This document shows, piece after piece, positions 38,501-45,521 of a stretch of DNA of 64,000 bases. Positions within the stretch are counted from its first letter, which is position 1. Each line of letters starts with the position of its first letter. Under the pieces are notes generated by a model. The model searched no databases and had not been told where the DNA came from. It was given only the letters and a program-made list of their open reading frames with translations. The translations under genes were made by a program, and so were the position numbers. The DNA comes from Limnomonas spitsbergensis (taxonomy: Eukaryota > Chlorophyta > Chlorophyceae > Chlamydomonadales), in the NCBI GenBank assembly GCA_037349105.1, contig JAYJMM010000102.1:930001-994000 (forward strand), in the 5' to 3' direction.

Positions 38501-41500
38501 TGCAGGCCAGGGGGGAGGCATCTCAATATGGGTGCAGGCCAGGGGGGAGGCATCTCAATATGGGTGCAGGCAGGGGGAAAGGCATCTCAATATGGGTGCA
38601 GGCAAGGGGGGAGGCATCTCAATATGGGTGCAGACAGGGGGAAAGGCATCTCAATATGGGTGCAGACAGGGGGAAAGGCATCTCAATATGGGTGCAGGCA
38701 AGGGGGGAGGCATCTCAATATGGGTGCAGGCAAGGGAAGAGGCATCTCAATATGGGTGCAGGCAAGGGGGGAGGCATCTCAATATGGGTGCAGACAAGGG
38801 GGTGGCAGCTCAATATGAGTGCAGGCAGTGTTGACGGTAGGATAGAGCCCTTCTTGACATCCCCATACTTGAGCCACAGCAGCTTGGCCAGCAGCATCTC
38901 AATCTGGGCAGGAGGCAGCAGCATCTTCTCATCTGGGTGCAGGCGTGGCTAACGGCATATCAATCGAGGAACAGCAGCATCTCAATCTGGGTGCTGGCAG
39001 ATTGGCCTGCAGCATCTCAATCTGGGTGCGTGAGGAGGGACGGCAGAGCCCCGCATCAGGCAGAGGTCAAATAGGCAGAAATGGTACACACCATACAAAT
39101 CTGAATAAAAGGGTGGCCACCATTTATAAAAACACCCAGGCAAGACAGAAGCGGGTGCACCGTTTCTGCTGCATCGCTTGAGCAAGGCACAGACGTTCTG
39201 GACCCTCCTCCCTCCATCAACGGACCATCTGCCCACACCCACCCACCCCATCAAGGACCCTCTGCCTTCTCCCACCTCCATGCACAGACCCTCTGCCCGC
39301 ACCCATCCCATCCATTAGAGGACCCTCTGCACGCACCCACCTCCCCTATCAAGGACCCTCTACCTACACTCACCTCCCCCATGAAGGACTCTCTGCCCAC
39401 ACCCACCTCCTTCTTGAGTTCCTCGCGGGCCTCAAACCGCTCATAGTCGCGTTTCTGCCGCTCGTGATCTGTGGTGAGCTTCTGCAGCGCGCGGACATTA
39501 TTGTCGCAGTCCTGCATCAAAATGGACAAAACTCATCATCAGTGCGGCCCGCAGACATGTGGCATGGACAGAACGTATGCGGGTTTTTTCCGGTACCAGT
39601 ATGCATGACCCCCTCAACCCTAAATCCTAGACTAGGATCTCACTCATATTTACCAGAACAGCTCACCAGCACCGATTGCTGATGATGCTGATTTGATGAA
39701 CTGAGGCACCGCTACCTTACCCTGGGAGGCGTTTAGCCTGGCAGGGGCTTGGGGCCCCAGGATGTGATTTCAGTCACTAAATGGGCCATGGATGGAAATT
39801 GCATGAACTCCCAATTCACGGAGTAGACCCACGCCGTGTAACGCCTAAGCAGGAGTCAAGCTGCTCCAACGCAGAGTTGAAATATTCTCACCACTCAAGC
39901 AGTCACAAGTCACGCGTTGAATAGGTTGAATAAAGGATGTGTCTTTCAGTGTTGAGTCATGTGCCTGATTTGCTGTATTTCACAGGGGACCTATGGGAGA
40001 AGCTCACGGCCGCTCCACCTGAAATTGACGGCTGCTTGAAGCAAACCTCGTGGCACATCCTTAAATATGCAATGGTGAGTTTCAAATGATGTGCACCGCT
40101 GCATAAGTGCATATGACTATATGAGTGACATGCAGATTTAAATTGCCTTCCCACAGGTAAGAATTCACAATTCGTTTTCATGCTGCCCTTGGTGCCCAAA
40201 AGCGACCAATATTCTCGATTTTAGACTGAAATGCAGTAGCGATGATCAATTATTGTATTTCAATATATTCCTCACCCCAAGAATCATTCATTATGAAGGA
40301 AGGCCAATGGTATCTACAGCACAGCACTGATGAGCTTTTTGGGGGGGCACTGCTGCATGGCCGCTAACCTGCGGATCCCCCTGGAAGTTACCTCAGGCTC
40401 CCATCTGGCTTAATAGACAAGGTGATAGGGCTGCCGTAAGGGCAAGAGCTGGGCCCTTACAACCCCTTTTTCAGTACGTCATCTACTGGCATTTCAACCT
40501 GTAGCTTTTGTCCTTAAACTCGGGTGCACGTGCAAGCCGTATAGCATCGCATCGCCTTCGTGCTCCCCCTCACCTGCTGATCCCCCTTGAACTTCCCCTT
40601 CAGATCAATCAGGCGCATGTGCAAGCGGTGCAGCGTCGCATCGCCGATCGCCTTCTCGGTGGCCTCCAGCAGCTGGCGAGGGTTCATTGTTGCAAACTCG
40701 GTCACCTTGTCCTGAGGCAGGAACTGAGCAGGGGCAAAAGGAAGGAAGGAGGGGAGGGCGATGAGGGAAGCGGGGGCATAGAATCCAGTGGCAGCAGGAT
40801 GCACAGCTGACAGCTCTGATTAACACAGAGGATTCGGGGAATGGGCAGTCTTGACGCAGTTTTTATATAAAAAGAGAAAAGGAGGCGCGGTGCTGCTGTA
40901 AAGAAACGAATGCCTCCATGGCCCATGGCCCATTCTTTTTTCTTGTTAATTGCAGCCCCGCCGTGAACAATTTCCTCCCTGACAGCGGGCTCACCTGACA
41001 CAAGTTGTCAAACTGGATGTTGAAGCCAGCCACCAGCGCCTTCACGTCCGCAGCGTTTGAAACCTTGCCTGCGGGGGAGCCACGGGAATGAACAGCAGCA
41101 GTGCTGCTTCAGCGTCGAGGCCACCCCCAGAAAGCCGTTCCTTGGCCGCGCAAAGCCTGAGACAATACGGGACCGGCCTGCAGCTGGCGGCCCAAGCAGC
41201 ATGGCAGTCCATGCATGAGACCTCCGGCCAGAGGTCTAGAAGTAGCTAAGTTGTAGCTGGACACTTGCTGAGCCAAGAAAAACAAGTGTTACGCCCTTAC
41301 CCTGCAACCTCCAGGATGAATGATAAGACGGACCCCGCCCATCCCGGCCTGTGTCTGTTTGGATGTCACGCCTGATGACGTGGTCGCGACCCCGGCCGCC
41401 ACTGGACAGCGTGATTTCGATCCAGCAGGAGCGCTGGCCGCGCCGGATGTAGTCCGCGAGGTTATCAGCGCGACCCAGCAGCTGGGCCGCAGGAGAAGGT

Positions 41501-43612
41501 GGGTGGGGTGGGGAATGAGAGGGAGGGAGGGAGGGAGGCGGGAACAAATGAGGGACTAATAGCCTAGCAGCTAAGCCACAGGAGAAGGTGGGACGGGGGG
41601 AGTGCAACAGGGTTAGGGAGGATGGCTGCGAAGGTGAGGGGAGGGCAACGGAAACTGAGGGGGTAAGCAGCAGGCCCCCACTGTTTAAGCTGCGCCCTCA
41701 AATATGATTGCCAGTGCAACATGCAGGAATGCTCGTGCGACATGCTAGCTGGCATGGCTGACAGGCATGGCTGGCATGGCTGGCATGGCTGACTTCCATG
41801 GCTGGCAGGCTTGGCTAGCTGGTATGGCTGGCTGGCATGGCTGACTGGCATGGCTGGCATGGCTGGCTGGCTGGCCGGCAGGCATGGCTGGCTGGCTGGC
41901 CGGCAGGCATGGCTGGCATGGCTGGCATGGCTGGCTGGCTGGCTGGCTGGTGCGACAGGCAGGCAATCCTGATTCTCAGAAGCATATGATTGAAGTATCA
42001 ATGTATAAAATACGTGCAGGTAGCATGAGGTGACATGATTTGTATGCGGGTGGTGCCTTGTGTCTAGAGGCGGGCTTGAGGGGTGAATCACGTAGTTAGG
42101 GCTATGGGCCAGCGTCACGCCCTTTAGGAGATATACAGACACTTGTCATGCCAACATATGACGCCACGGCATGAAAGCATGTCGGATCGAGGCGCACAAG
42201 CAGGCTCCACCTCCTCATGGACAGGGAAGAATACTGTAACATTCAGGATCTGCACAAGCTTTATGTCCAAACAGCTGTATGCAGCTTCTGCACAAAAGCT
42301 GCTGAAAGGAGGAATGGTGGGCCTCAGTAAACCTAGCAATGCCCTCGCCGTTCGACTCATGCACTACCGCTGCTGACATGAGGCAAAGTGGGCTAAGCAT
42401 ACCTAGCCGTGCCCCCATAGGCCTCAGCACGCCTAGCCACACCCTCAGTACCTTGGTGCTGCCTCCCAGACCGACGCAGATGGCACAAACCAACGAAGAC
42501 TTGCCAGTGCCTGTTTCAGCAGTTTGAGTGAACCAGTTTGAGAGGAGCGCGCTCTTAAGGCTGACAGGCGAGTCTTTATTACAGGGCGCATCAGGACACC
42601 ATGCCCACCGGGAGGCCGCTGGGCGGCCACCAATGGACACTGGGGACAGCATTGCGACCGGCTCACCTATGGTGGTCCTAGCAGCAGGGCTTGCCGCACG
42701 GGGACCCCCATGCTGCAGGCCTGATGGAGCTTCACAGTAGCTGAAGTAACCCTAAAATTAACAGTGTGGCAGATTCCAGGAATACTAGGCTAATCTGAGT
42801 CAGAATGCATAGCTCTGACTAGTGTATGGGACCACCCATGGTCAGTGTGCATAGGTCTGACTAGAGCACATGGAAACACCCGCCGCCAGCATGCATAGCT
42901 GGGACTGGAGTGTATACTAACACCCACCGCAAACATGCATAGCTCTGACCAGGTTTTGAGAAGGCACCCACCATTGGGGCCAAGAATAAGGTTGAGCCGG
43001 GCTCCAGGCCTGATAGTCACGCTGCCAGCATAAGTCTGCAGTCAATGGACCAGGCCAAAGGTTTGGGGGGAGGAGAGGCAATAAGGAGGATGCACAGCAA
43101 CCTGCTGGACATATCTGGAGTGCTTCCCTGCCTTCGAGGTGTGCAGAATTGCCGACCCCTCTCACATCATGATCCCTTGTCATGGCGCCAGCACAGGTTG
43201 GTAATAATGAATTAATGAAGGCCGTGGGTTTTCGGGGGGGAGAGGCTATATGAAGGACTTACCGCCAGTTGGCAAACAGCTAGAGTGCATTGAATGCATG
43301 CATAATTGAATGACCTCCCCTCTTGTCATGTTTCCTGATGGCCCTCACATAGCTACTTTCATGCCATGAGTGGCCCTCACCATGAAGTCATGCACTTTGA
43401 TCTTCTTGATAGTGCCTACAGGGAAATTCCTGCACGCAGGAAGATTAAGGTAGGAGCGTGCTTCCGCATTGCTCTCGCCTGTCCTGACCAATATTATTGA
43501 AGGCAGAAACGAAAATTGCGAGGACTCACTCTAAACGAGCTCTCTTGTTCGGGCTAGCTTGGGAATTGTCATCATCTTGAGAGGCAATGACGCCATCCTC
43601 CACTCCCGCCAT
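1748..43612 (-). CDS. SMC5: SMC5, structural maintenance of chromosomes protein 5 (partial, C-terminus off left edge)
   Basis: Core ATPase of the nuclear SMC5/6 complex, which acts in recombinational repair. Exons, 5' to 3' on the minus strand: 43530-43612, 43381-43429, 42972-43035, 42452-42510, 41301-41481, 40995-41068, 40574-40723, 39407-39511, 37709-37854, 16392-16506, 15129-15272, 14088-14220, 13362-13483, 12919-13025, 11792-11948, 11166-11267, 8534-8644, 8024-8125, 5192-5319, 1748-1883. Every junction is GT-AG and in phase, giving 756 codons without a stop. Walker A GPNGTGKSS (residues 63-71) is split by an intron after GPNG. FLPQDKVTEFA at 171-181 is the SMC5-typical segment after the first ATPase lobe. 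About 182-434 is coiled coil, 435-597 hinge (exons 13-16, with VYRWIRSNRDKF and VFGPLALEV), 598-756 return coil. Family length is about 1,050-1,100, so some 300 residues with Walker B and the signature motif are missing. Least certain are the exon 18 donor (3-nt alternative) and the exon 20 donor. Introns are repeat-swollen; intron 9 is 21.2 kb. Confidence 0.95.
1884..4845. repeat. 83-bp tandem array made of copies of the SMC5 exon 20 3' splice site
   Basis: About 35 copies with an exact 83-bp period across 2150-4800. On the minus strand each unit contains CCTTTGCAG followed by GAAGGGGGA, matching the real junction CCTTTGCAG/GAAAGGGGA at 1883. Upstream pyrimidine-rich sequence (CTTGCCCTTGCTGCC) is also shared. 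Left-end units (1890-2090) are irregular, with expanded GAGGTGGTGT blocks. Because 83 is not a multiple of three the frame rotates, yet all three minus-strand frames stay open for 2-3 kb, one of them running into the real exon. GT-rich degenerate sequence at 4846-5090 is the eroded outer edge. Confidence 0.95.
5090..5191. other. SMC5 intron remainder next to exon 19 donor
   Basis: Short non-repetitive intron sequence between the 83-bp array and the exon 19 donor (AA/GTGAGT at 5191). I see no gene or regulatory element in it. Confidence 0.5.
5340..5640. repeat. Poly-G and (AC)n microsatellite cluster in SMC5 intron
   Basis: Low-complexity sequence upstream of SMC5 exon 19: G runs of 9-18 at about 5368-5377 and 5477-5491, and AC dinucleotide tracts at about 5424-5436, 5540-5562 and 5630-5638. 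On the gene strand the C runs are pyrimidine tracts before the exon 19 acceptor. Local blocks recur (GTGCAGCAG next to the G runs, and TGACTGCACACACA twice), so this is a short imperfect tandem array. Confidence 0.8.
5690..5830 (+). repeat. Dispersed intronic element, copy 1
   Basis: Shares an ordered series of blocks with five other places in this window: GCGACCGGCC, a GGTGGCCCAAGCA block, a GGGCTTGCTGC-like block, then a GTTGCTGAATTGCAG tail related to GTAGCTGAATTGTAG. Here it lies antisense inside an SMC5 intron. It has no coding capacity. A family of short non-autonomous elements is the simplest reading; terminal repeats were not resolved by eye. Confidence 0.65.
5915..5980. repeat. Two-copy direct repeat of about 27 bp
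   Basis: The phrase TCAGGGGCTATAACCTAGG, then GATCTAGA, occurs twice head to tail (second copy with AAAACC for TATAACC). The rest of 5980-6110 is unremarkable intron sequence. Confidence 0.75.
6118..7990. repeat. 54/51-bp tandem array open on both strands, just downstream of SMC5 exon 18 donor
   Basis: About 35 copies of a 54-bp unit, with interspersed 51-bp units lacking three bases (ATGACATCGC instead of ATGACCACATCGC). Identity is very high; scattered A/G and C/A variants mark subtypes whose order repeats at larger scale (6650-7000 against 7250-7600). Because both lengths are multiples of three, the array is open on plus (18-residue unit MTTSHDHDLAALASISPG) and on minus (unit around VMPGLIEASAARSW). 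The minus frame is continuous with SMC5 exon 18 across its donor, so intron retention would stay open down to 6083. No SMC5-like sequence is encoded, so I treat it as intronic. Confidence 0.93.
8440..8518. repeat. Three-copy 27-bp repeat beside SMC5 exon 17 donor
   Basis: ATTGTTTCACCCGCCCCCCT is repeated three times head to tail, ending in a C run just inside the intron from the exon 17 donor at 8533. The remaining intron, 8126-8440, shows no gene or repeat that I recognise. Confidence 0.85.
8655..10040. repeat. 20-bp polypurine/polypyrimidine array upstream of SMC5 exon 17 acceptor
   Basis: About 68 copies of a 20-bp unit, CAGGGGTCGAATGGGAGAGG on plus, with GGTGGGTGGGAG and GTTGGGTGGGAG variants. 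On the SMC5 strand it is CCTCTCCCATTCGACCCCTG, a pyrimidine-rich unit placed directly upstream of the acceptor CTCCCACGGCAG at 8645. Subtypes (TCGAAT, GGGTGG, AAAAAG) recur in blocks of 120-240 bp, indicating segmental amplification. Purine strand bias is extreme over 1.4 kb. Confidence 0.93.
10040..10320. repeat. Degenerate edge of the G-rich array plus a poly-G run
   Basis: Diverged GGGTGGGAGAGG-type units of variable length followed by a G run at about 10287-10306. It looks like the aged margin of the 20-bp array. Confidence 0.75.
10360..10650. repeat. Three-copy repeat with CAACACCTCCTGATTG core
   Basis: The core GCCAACACCTCCTGATTGCA, preceded by AGAACGGGA or AATGGGCGG, appears near 10368, 10525 and 10600, each followed by a TTCC-AACAGT or TTCCTAAGAGT tail. 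These lie in the SMC5 intron between exons 16 and 17. No coding feature is seen between 10650 and 11165. Confidence 0.75.
11280..11480. repeat. G-rich imperfect repeats in SMC5 intron 15
   Basis: Imperfect GGGACAGGG/GGGGCAGGG-type sequence between exon 16 and the exon 15 donor copies. On the gene strand this is a pyrimidine-rich lead to the exon 16 acceptor (CTATTAG/GTG at 11268). Confidence 0.6.
11550..11791. repeat. Decayed copies of the SMC5 exon 15 end and 5' splice site
   Basis: On the minus strand the exon 15 end reads CAGTACGAGGCTGTTGCACA, then ATGGACGAG/GTACGC. Related blocks follow in the intron at about 11700-11750 (AAGTATGGTGCTGTGGCTCA, then ATGGACGAG/GTGTGC), at about 11615-11660 (AAGTATGAGGCTGTGGCTCA, then GGCGAG/GCGTGC) and, truncated, at about 11560-11580. 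The donor is kept in the first copy and lost (GC) in the second. Confidence 0.85.
11955..12600. repeat. 33/34-bp array upstream of SMC5 exon 15 acceptor
   Basis: About 19 copies of a G-rich unit, GGGCAGGGGTGAGGGCGGGG followed by GACGTGGGGATGT; 34-bp versions carry GACGTT. On the gene strand it is a C-rich tract leading to CTCTGTCCCAG at 11949. The outer third (12400-12600) is irregular. The intron from 12600 to 12918 contains nothing I recognise. Confidence 0.92.
13485..13730. repeat. Imperfect GGGCAAGGGCC-type repeats upstream of SMC5 exon 13
   Basis: Loose repeats of GGCAAGGGCCA, GCATGGGC and CAATG motifs. The rest of this intron, 13730-14087, has no recognised feature beyond a few CCAGCAGGACACG/CCAGCAGGACGCG echoes at about 13863 and 14036. 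Confidence 0.5.
14275..14655. repeat. Degenerate 20-24-bp array in SMC5 intron 11
   Basis: Some 16 copies of ATGCAAGGAAGCTGACAGGA and variants. Unit lengths vary, so it is older or under weaker homogenisation than the arrays nearby. It lies just upstream of the exon 12 acceptor (CGAAACAG/CTATTT at 14221), on the gene strand a CTGTCAGCTTCCTTGCAT-type tract with many internal AGs. Confidence 0.85.
14785..15128. repeat. Four-step series of SMC5 exon 11 5' splice-site copies
   Basis: The exon 11 end on the minus strand is AGGGCACCGCAACAC/GTAAGCGTCAC. Copies in the intron read AAGGCATCGCAGCAC/ATGAGCGTCGC (about 15005-15040), AAGGCACCGCAGCAC/AAGAGCGTCGT (about 14905-14935) and AAGGCACCGCAGTGC/TCCAGCCTCGC (about 14795-14825). 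Spacing is roughly 105-110 bp. The donor GT is lost in all three copies, so splicing at the true site is unopposed. Confidence 0.9.
15273..15605. repeat. Two copies of the SMC5 exon 11 3' splice-site region
   Basis: The true junction is CCGATAG/ACTGAGCTGGACGC. At about 15345-15385 the minus strand reads CCAATAGGCCGAGCTGGACGC, and at about 15570-15600 CCGACAGTCTGAACTGGACGC. Both keep an AG followed by the exon-like GAGCTGGACGC. A flanking TCCTCCGATAG-like stretch is shared. The unit spacing is irregular (about 100 and 220 bp). Confidence 0.85.
15605..15960. repeat. Long G-rich low-complexity tract
   Basis: [24 protein letters not shown] sequence with G runs up to 17. On the SMC5 strand it is an almost pure pyrimidine tract. 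The strand asymmetry would favour G-quadruplex or triplex forms. No coding feature is seen from 15960 to 16391. Confidence 0.9.
16507..19330. repeat. 91-bp tandem array made of copies of the SMC5 exon 10 3' splice site and exon start
   Basis: About 31 copies with an exact 91-bp period. On the minus strand every unit contains CCCTCGTAACAG followed by GGCGCTGGAGGTCTCTGTCA, identical to the real acceptor and first bases of exon 10 at 16506. About 45 bases of exon are included per unit, after which exon and unit diverge. In the exon frame each unit meets a stop after about 18 codons, so use of an upstream copy would truncate SMC5. Variants (TACGAGG/TACAAGG, AGCGTG/GGCGTG) are interspersed; the outermost copy at about 19305-19345 is badly decayed. 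Confidence 0.96.
19331..19550. other. Spacer between the 91-bp and 118-bp arrays
   Basis: About 200 bp of ordinary sequence inside SMC5 intron 9 separating an acceptor-derived array from a donor-derived array. No coding or regulatory feature recognised. Confidence 0.5.
19551..37700. repeat. 118-bp tandem array of about 150 copies derived from the SMC5 exon 9 5' splice site
   Basis: Unit length is 118 bp, with occasional 1-bp length variants. On the minus strand each unit holds GGGAGATCCAGGAGGGCATG, CAGCCCATCAG and GTGCAAGG, matching exon 9's GGGGGAGATCCAGGAGGATA, CAGCCTATCAG and donor GTGTGGGG at 37709. A second block, GCCAAGAATCTGCTTTC, matches exon 9's GCCAAGGACCTGCTGGC. Copies closest to the exon are the most exon-like: about 37590-37690 still reads GAGGGAAAGCTGCAATTAGC against exon GAGGGAAAGCTGAAGCAAGC, and about 37500-37560 keeps AAGGATCTGCTTGTGGCCAA. 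Farther copies are homogenised. Large blocks repeat (see findings). No unit encodes a usable protein. Confidence 0.96.
37855..38832. repeat. 33-bp array derived from the SMC5 exon 9 start
   Basis: About 29 copies of GGCATCTCAATATGGGTGCA plus a GGCCAGGGGGGAG tail, on plus. On the gene strand each holds CATATTGAGATGCC, matching the exon 9 start CTAG/ATTGAGATGCTG at 37854. The acceptor AG has become AT in the units, so they should not act as splice sites. Period 33 keeps frame. Confidence 0.93.
38833..39030. repeat. Larger partial copy of SMC5 exon 9 start plus two short copies
   Basis: At 38835-38910 the minus strand reads CAG/ATTGAGATGCTGCTGGCC then AAGCTGCTGTGGCTCAAGTA, nearly identical over about 45 bases to the start of exon 9, including a consensus AG acceptor, then diverges (GGGGATGTCAAGAAGGGC). 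Two shorter echoes lie at about 38965-38990 and 39005-39030. This is the distal, least homogenised end of the 33-bp array. Confidence 0.92.
39185..39406. repeat. Tandem copies of the SMC5 exon 8 5' splice site
   Basis: On the minus strand the junction AAGGAG/GTGGGTGTGGGCAGAG is followed by about six further units at 33-38 bp spacing, each with a GGAG/GTGRGTG-like donor and a GGCAGAGGGTCC tail. Several units keep a good GT donor (GTGAGTG, GTGGGTG). Units are about 70-90 percent alike by eye. Confidence 0.9.
39512..40573. other. SMC5 intron 7, no recognised feature
   Basis: About 1.06 kb of unique, AT-richer sequence between exons 8 and 7. I see no tandem array, no coding exon and no copy of the dispersed element. 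Confidence 0.5.
41150..41270 (+). repeat. Dispersed intronic element, copy 2
   Basis: Within the 232-bp SMC5 intron 5: GGGACCGGCCTGCAGCTGGC, GGCCCAAGCAGC, then GTAGCTAAGTTGTAGCTGG. Same block order as the other copies; plus orientation, antisense to SMC5. It occupies about half of this short intron. Confidence 0.7.
41735..41955. repeat. GGCATGGCTGGCTGGC-type microsatellite in SMC5 intron 4
   Basis: Mixed units of GGCATGGCT, GGCTGGCT and GGCCGGCAGGCAT over about 210 bp. Simple-repeat expansion; no relation to the flanking exon junctions is apparent. The rest of the intron (41482-41735 and 41955-42451) shows a short echo CCTCAGTA/GCCTAGCCA. Confidence 0.88.
42560..42750 (+). repeat. Dispersed intronic element, copy 3
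   Basis: Begins near GTCTTTATTACAGGG, then CCACCGGGAGGCCGCTGGGC, GCGACCGGCT, GCAGCAGGGCTTGCCGCAC and a CAGTAGCTGAAGTAACC tail. The long 5' part matches copy 4. It lies in SMC5 intron 3, plus orientation. Confidence 0.7.
42795..42971. repeat. Four-step series of SMC5 exon 3 5' splice-site copies
   Basis: Starting at the exon 3 donor on the minus strand (CCCCAATG/GTGGGTGCC), units of about 44 bp follow with GCGGTGGGTGTT, GGCGGGTGTT and CCATGGGTGGTC at matching places, each closing with an AGCTATGCAT-like motif. The first unit keeps a GTGGGT donor; later ones decay. Confidence 0.8.
43036..43380. other. SMC5 intron 2, no recognised feature
   Basis: Intron between exons 2 and 3 (donor ATG/GTGAGGG at 43380, acceptor GACTGCAG/ACT at 43036). 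A GGTTTGGGGGGAGGAGAGGC motif at about 43059 is echoed as GGGTTTTCGGGGGGGAGAGGC at about 43225. Nothing else recognised. Confidence 0.5.
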
Positions 43613-43904
43613 GATGCTCGGAGGGGTCCGCCCTGTCAGCGAGCCTGGTCCGTGCTATCAATGCTTCGCCCTAAAGCTCGAGACCCAAGTTAGTGTTCGT
43701 TCAAGGAACTTTTTGAGGCAGGCTGCAGGCTTGTATCGAGCAAGGTGGGGATTGCTATTCAAAAGTGGCACAGGGTTTTCCTCTCTGGTTTTGCTGTACT
43801 ACCCCGGCTCCAGTTTCGTCCCTCGCCACCAGCAAGATCCAATCACTGCTGAACCTTCACGTGCCGCGATCGCGATTCACCAAGCATTATAAATTTTGTG
43901 TTGT
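43613..43904. promoter_or_regulatory. Shared divergent promoter interval of SMC5 and TFIIIC subunit 6
   Basis: Only 292 bp separate the two ATGs, which point away from each other. The interval contains a CACGTG palindrome (43858-43863) and a CCAAT pentamer (43839-43843). A TATAAA-like string at 43889-43894 lies too close to the plus-strand ATG to be a normal TATA box. Start sites cannot be placed from sequence alone. Confidence 0.6.
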
Positions 43905-45521
43905 ATGCAGAAGCTTCCTCCTGCTCCCCCGTTGCCAGAGCTTGTCATCATCGAAGGTACGGATAGTCGTCGTTTTTTGAAAGGCGATCCCGGGAAAGAT
44001 CTGAAGCTTAGCTTCTGCATCAGGGGACGAGGAGGTGCAATACGTGTATCTGGAGCTGCCAATCAGCATTCCCGAGGCTTCTGTGGCACCAGGAGCAGCC
44101 ATCACCCTGCATGTAAGCTTCTGGGACCATGCAGGCTAATGCTTAATACAGCATGGGTCAGATAAACCCGTGGGGTTTATTCAGCCTCTTCCTGGATGCC
44201 GAAATGCTGTACTTATGCTTTCTAGGTTATTTATACTAACCACACAGGACTGACCCAGCGGAGGGCAAACGAACTCCAAGAGCACTGCTGTTAGTGAGGT
44301 CGCTATCGGGAGTTCGACAGAACCCTGTCATCCAATGAAACCACAAGCACAGAAGAATGATCCTAAAGGACTGTTAGATGGTTTTCAGTCTTTATTGAAG
44401 TGCACATTACGCCACTTGAAGGTGGCCACCGGGCGGCTATTACTGAGCCGATGGGGATAAAACCTTGATTGGCCTGCGGCTGGTGGCCCAAGCAGCTGGG
44501 CTTGCTGCACCAAGTCCTGCCGGCCATTAGCTGGGTTACGGATGATGTGTAGCTGCAGAAACCTGCATTGAACAGTGCCGTCCAAAAGCTCTCAGCTGCT
44601 TGCAACCAGTTTCATGTCAGTGGTTTTCACGTGACTGTCCGTGGAACCAGTGACCTGCTGTTTGCTGACGTGCAGGGCCTAGATTCGGATAAGCCGAGCC
44701 TTGAGCTGGAGGATGGCACTGTGCTGCAGGGAGAATATGAGGAGCCGTTGGGAAGGTGGGTGGCATCAGGGTGGCACCCGCCTTGAAAGGAAGGTGGGTA
44801 GCCCCTGAGGCCTGAGAGCAGGTGTATGACACCGTGTTGCAGGGGGAGTAGGAGAGGTCGTTGGGACGGTGGGTGGCATATGCCTCCAGCATGGCCTCTG
44901 CTCAACGCACATGTATGAAGGCCAGAGTTACCGAAGCTGGTTGCATTTACGAGGGTTGCTTTGGCGCTACATGAACGCAGGTCTTTTAGAGAAAACTGTA
45001 TTTGTTGCAGTTTTTCTGAAGTACAGGGAGAATCATTTCAAAACTTTGCCAAAAATGGAGTCTCTTTATAATTTCGTAGGTGGTGCTCAACTTCACTTTT
45101 GCACCCACGCCATGTTCTATGATTGGGGTTTATCTTCTGCACTGTGGGGTTCTTTCCCACGCCACTTGCTTGCGGTTGTGTGTTGGTTGCTTGCCCAGGG
45201 GGGTCACTGCTTTTTTGCTCACTGTCCTAGTTAACTTTGTGCTCGTACCGGGTTGCGGGCACCTGTCCCATGCATCAAATGTGATGCTCCGCTGGACTAT
45301 AAAACGTCACAAAACTTCACATGGCCATTGTGTGGAAAAATCCACATAGCCTTTGAGTTTGGCAAAGCGCTCCCCCCACACACACACCTGACCTGTCTGC
45401 CTGTAGCATCATGTTCTTCCAGCGCACGGCGGATGAACCTGGTCAGCCTCTCAACGTCAGCTATAAGTGCCATTCCGAGTCCAAGATAACATTCCAAGAG
45501 GTCGTGAAAGAGAGAGCTTGA
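43905..45521 (+). CDS. GTF3C6: TFIIIC small subunit 6 (GTF3C6-type) transcription factor
   Basis: Predicted small subunit of TFIIIC, the RNA polymerase III factor that binds internal promoters of tRNA genes. Exons 43905-43956, 44024-44112, 44676-44755, 45407-45521 join in phase to 111 residues; an in-frame TAA just upstream fixes the first ATG. The N-terminus is proline-rich, then DEEVQYVYLELP, an acidic plus beta-strand segment as in the family, then LQGEYEEPLGSIMFF and YKCHSESKITFQEV, corresponding to the conserved GEYE-LG and YKCH motifs of the TFIIIC subunit 6 domain. The animal protein is longer (about 210) through a C-terminal tail absent here. The exon 3 donor and the 3' end of the gene are each followed by a decayed duplicate. 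Identity rests on motif recognition; the domain is short, so a search should confirm it. Confidence 0.85.
44385..44590 (+). repeat. Dispersed intronic element, copy 4
   Basis: Longest copy seen, in GTF3C6 intron 2: CAGTCTTTATTGAAGTGCAC, GGCCACCGGGCGGCTATTAC, CCTTGATTGGCCTGCGGCTG, GTGGCCCAAGCAGCTGGGCT, then a GATGTGTAGCTGCAGAAAC tail. Plus orientation, here sense to the host gene. The leading CTTTATT could be the complement of an A-rich tail. Confidence 0.72.
44756..44885 (+). repeat. Decayed duplicate of GTF3C6 exon 3 end and 5' splice site
   Basis: Real junction: GTGCTGCAGGGAGAATATGA, then CCGTTGGGAAG/GTGGGTGGCAT at 44756. A copy about 108 bp downstream (44829-44880) reads GTGTTGCAGGGGGAGTAGGA, then TCGTTGGGACG/GTGGGTGGCAT. 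The donor GTGGGT is retained. Using it would read through an in-frame interruption, so it is likely non-productive. The rest of the intron to 45406 shows nothing recognised. Confidence 0.88.

Noticed and set aside
43886..43896. TATA box for GTF3C6
   Set aside because: The TATAAA-like string is only about 10-15 bp before the ATG, too close to position a start site upstream of it.
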